Part shown: positions 24,501 through 25,303 of the stretch, piece after piece
Position numbering within the stretch: position 1 is the stretch's first letter
Layout: each line of letters starts with the position of its first letter
NCBI GenBank assembly: GCA_964567665.1
Contig: CAZMNN010000037.1
Span: 1 to 25,303 of the forward strand
DNA: 25,303 bases
Source of the DNA: UBA1731 sp964567665
GTDB lineage: Bacteria > Verrucomicrobiota > Kiritimatiellia > RFP12 > UBA1067
Direction: 5' to 3'
Made by a program: the position numbers and the translations under genes
Notes under the pieces: generated by a model
The model's database searches: none
Told to the model about the DNA's origin: nothing
Seen by the model: the letters and a program-made list of their open reading frames with translations, nothing else

Positions 24501-25303
24501 TACATCGCGTCCATCAACATCGAGAACGTCTACCATGACGTCGCCGGTCAGACGGACTACGTGCCTTTTGGCGGAATCTGTCTGACGGACACGTTCCAGC
24601 TGGCCGAATCGAATGCGGCGGATGAGACCAACGAATTTGAGACCCTGCGCACACAGCCGAAGAACTCCGAGCGCATCCGTCGGCAGAAGAAGGCGCCGAT
24701 TCGGATCATTGTCGGCAATCCACCCTATTCCGTTGGACAGAAGAGCGCCAACGACAATGCGCAGAACCAGTCCTATCCGACGTTGGAACGCCACATCGCC
24801 GAAAAATACGCGGCGGAATCCAAGGCGACAAACAAGAACTCGCTCTACGATTCGTATATCAAGGCGTTTCGTTGGGCGACGGACAGGCTTGAAGAAGCTG
24901 AGCGGCAGGAGAAGGGGAACGCCGGCGGAATCATTGCGTTCATCTCCAATGCCGGATGGCTTGACGGCAACGCCATGGATGGTTTTCGCAAGCGTCTTCA
25001 GAAGGAGTTCTCTAGTATCTATGTGCTCGATTTGAGGGGGAATCAGCGTACAAGCGGAGAACTGGCCCGCAAGGAGGGCGGCAAGATCTTTGGTTCGGGC
25101 AGTCGCACACCAATCAGCATTACCATCCTCGTGCGAAAGCCGAATTGCATGGACAATGCACAAATCCGCTATGAAGCCGTTGAAGACTACCTTTCACGCG
25201 AAGAGAAACTCGCTTTCGTAAAAGAACGAGGTAGCATCCTTTCGCCTAAAATGAAGCTATCCTCAATAACGCCCAATGAGGCTGGCGACTGGATCAACCA
25301 AAG
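21597..25303 (+). CDS. Single-chain restriction-modification enzyme (type ISP-like), 3' partial
   Basis: The frame is open from the ATG at 21597 to the window edge (at least 1235 aa). Residues about 15-130 are an Mrr-like PD-(D/E)XK nuclease: Asp68 in DVGIDLV, Gln82 and Lys84 in QCKCY. A superfamily 2 helicase follows: ACGTGKT (205-211), DEAH (345-348), MTATPRLY, LSEGVDVPSLDSVVF and QSVGRVMRRS (605-614). A coupler leads to an N6-adenine methyltransferase with DPFTGTG (927-933) and NPPY (1041-1044). This order (nuclease, translocase, methylase, then target recognition) is that of type ISP enzymes such as LlaBIII, which are near 1580 aa. About 340 aa including the target-recognition domain should lie beyond the window. 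Motifs seen are intact, so it is probably active. Confidence 0.92.
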   Translation, partial: MQTSFTKILEKYRRVSFSEADKGTRFEELMREYLWADPKYGIFFREIWLWRDFPYRKDFGTGHDVGIDLVALTHDGQYVAIQCKCYKEDATIQKADVDTFITTSMKRFNDANMQPQSFSELIWIATTDKFSANAIEAFKNLPVRHFIIGLRNLINAPVDWAGLEAGAHGVGVVLREREPKDHQLEAIAAAHEHFKSERRGRLIMACGTGKTYTALKIAEQEAGDDGLVLFLVPSIALLAQTLNEWTTFAAKPIRPMCVCSDAEVSKKQRANDFGGFSVEDLAMPASTDVETILRQFRSFEQMKKDAPGMRVVFSTYQSLPRVIEAQRAQNVRQAHSFDFDLIVCDEAHRTTGVAMRKESGGYDESHFTLVHDDANVFGKKRLYMTATPRLYKDDVKDKAKEADAYLCSMDDESIYGKEVYRIGFGKAVEKGLLSDYKVLVLTVNNGDIPAAFQSAIANAKGEVQTDDISKLIGCINALSKRTLIDSDLVSKSDPGFMHKAVAFCQNIKTSKRIMETFNAQKQTYYDSLSPEERREVVKIEADHVDGSMGAAERGRKLDWLNDVPSDSSECHILTNVRCLSEGVDVPSLDSVVFLSSRNSQVDVVQSVGRVMRRSPGKKYGYIIIPVIIPEDMSPEEALDNSDAFAVVWTVLNALRAHDDRFNAEINKIDLNKRRPDRILVNTIPGLADSPGARNDGNDSLSAAAVAQQARMVQQEFAFKFQSLQSIIYARMVKKVGTRRYWELWAKDVAAIAEKHIERIKRLIAQDDSPHRETFMAFVATLRKDLNPSVSEGEAAEMLAQHIITQPVFEALFQNYSFVKNNPVSVAMQKMYDLLHEATPRAEMETMAKFYNSVRERCAGIDNAEGRQRVIIELYDKFFKTAFPKVAEKLGIVYTPVECVDFIIHSVEDVLRKEFNRSISDENVHVLDPFTGTGTFITRLLQSGIIKSKDLKRKYEHEIHANELVLLAYYIASINIENVYHDVAGQTDYVPFGGICLTDTFQLAESNAADETNEFETLRTQPKNSERIRRQKKAPIRIIVGNPPYSVGQKSANDNAQNQSYPTLERHIAEKYAAESKATNKNSLYDSYIKAFRWATDRLEEAERQEKGNAGGIIAFISNAGWLDGNAMDGFRKRLQKEFSSIYVLDLRGNQRTSGELARKEGGKIFGSGSRTPISITILVRKPNCMDNAQIRYEAVEDYLSREEKLAFVKERGSILSPKMKLSSITPNEAGDWINQ

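Noticed and set aside
1..25303. CRISPR arrays, tRNA/rRNA genes, insertion sequences
   Set aside because: No regularly spaced repeats, no cloverleaf or rRNA-like stretch and no transposase motif were seen on either strand by reading; a tool-based scan would be more sensitive.

Overview
The window (about 57-58 % GC by eye, coding on both strands, mostly +) looks like chromosome from a glycan-degrading, Gram-negative bacterium of the PVC group. A gut or sediment Verrucomicrobiota/Kiritimatiellota-type organism is my best guess, from the tandem DUF3857/transglutaminase protein, the DUF5107-TPR protein and the exported fucosidase. No rRNA or marker gene is present, so the placement is inference. 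I found no tRNA, rRNA, CRISPR array or complete insertion sequence.

Layout. (1) 1-2595: the 3' part of a large protein with tandem DUF3857/transglutaminase-like modules, the second with its catalytic residues lost. (2) 2668-4990: housekeeping genes. A CX2CX2CX5C iron-sulfur flavodoxin-like reductase overlaps trmL, followed by a class II fructose-bisphosphate aldolase with an almost ideal promoter and a 14-bp UUCG-loop terminator. (3) 5022-5987: a small poorly conserved patch holding a lipoprotein, a 77-aa hypothetical protein and a GC-rich truncated fragment that ends inside a 16-bp hairpin. (4) 6021-17035: seven tightly spaced genes, probably one operon for using a fucose- and uronate-containing glycan. 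They are an ExuT-like MFS transporter, an orphan galactitol-type PTS EIIC, an exported GH29 alpha-L-fucosidase, KduI carrying a signal peptide, a sodium/solute symporter, an exported DUF5107-TPR protein and an orphan family 5 solute-binding protein. There is no local regulator, no PTS EIIA or EIIB, and no ABC permease. (5) 17059-17574: a YfcE-type phosphodiesterase, convergent with (6) 17626-20142 (-), a SWIM-SNF2 helicase. (7) 20315-25303: a 15-bp perfect hairpin, an AAA+ ATPase with an RRxGK-type Walker A, and a single-chain restriction-modification enzyme (Mrr nuclease, helicase, N6-adenine methylase) that runs off the window.

How the operon might work: the secreted fucosidase trims a glycan. 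An exported KduI could isomerise unsaturated-uronate products outside the cytoplasm, and several unrelated transporters (MFS, EIIC, SSS) could carry the sugars or uronates in. Export of KduI is the most unexpected part and the weakest-tested.

The most coherent window-wide pattern is in the promoters. Seven of the eight candidates I found carry an extended -10 (TGN before TANNAT). In three of them the -10 ends only 6-7 nt before the ATG with no Shine-Dalgarno, which predicts leaderless mRNAs, including for the whole sugar operon.
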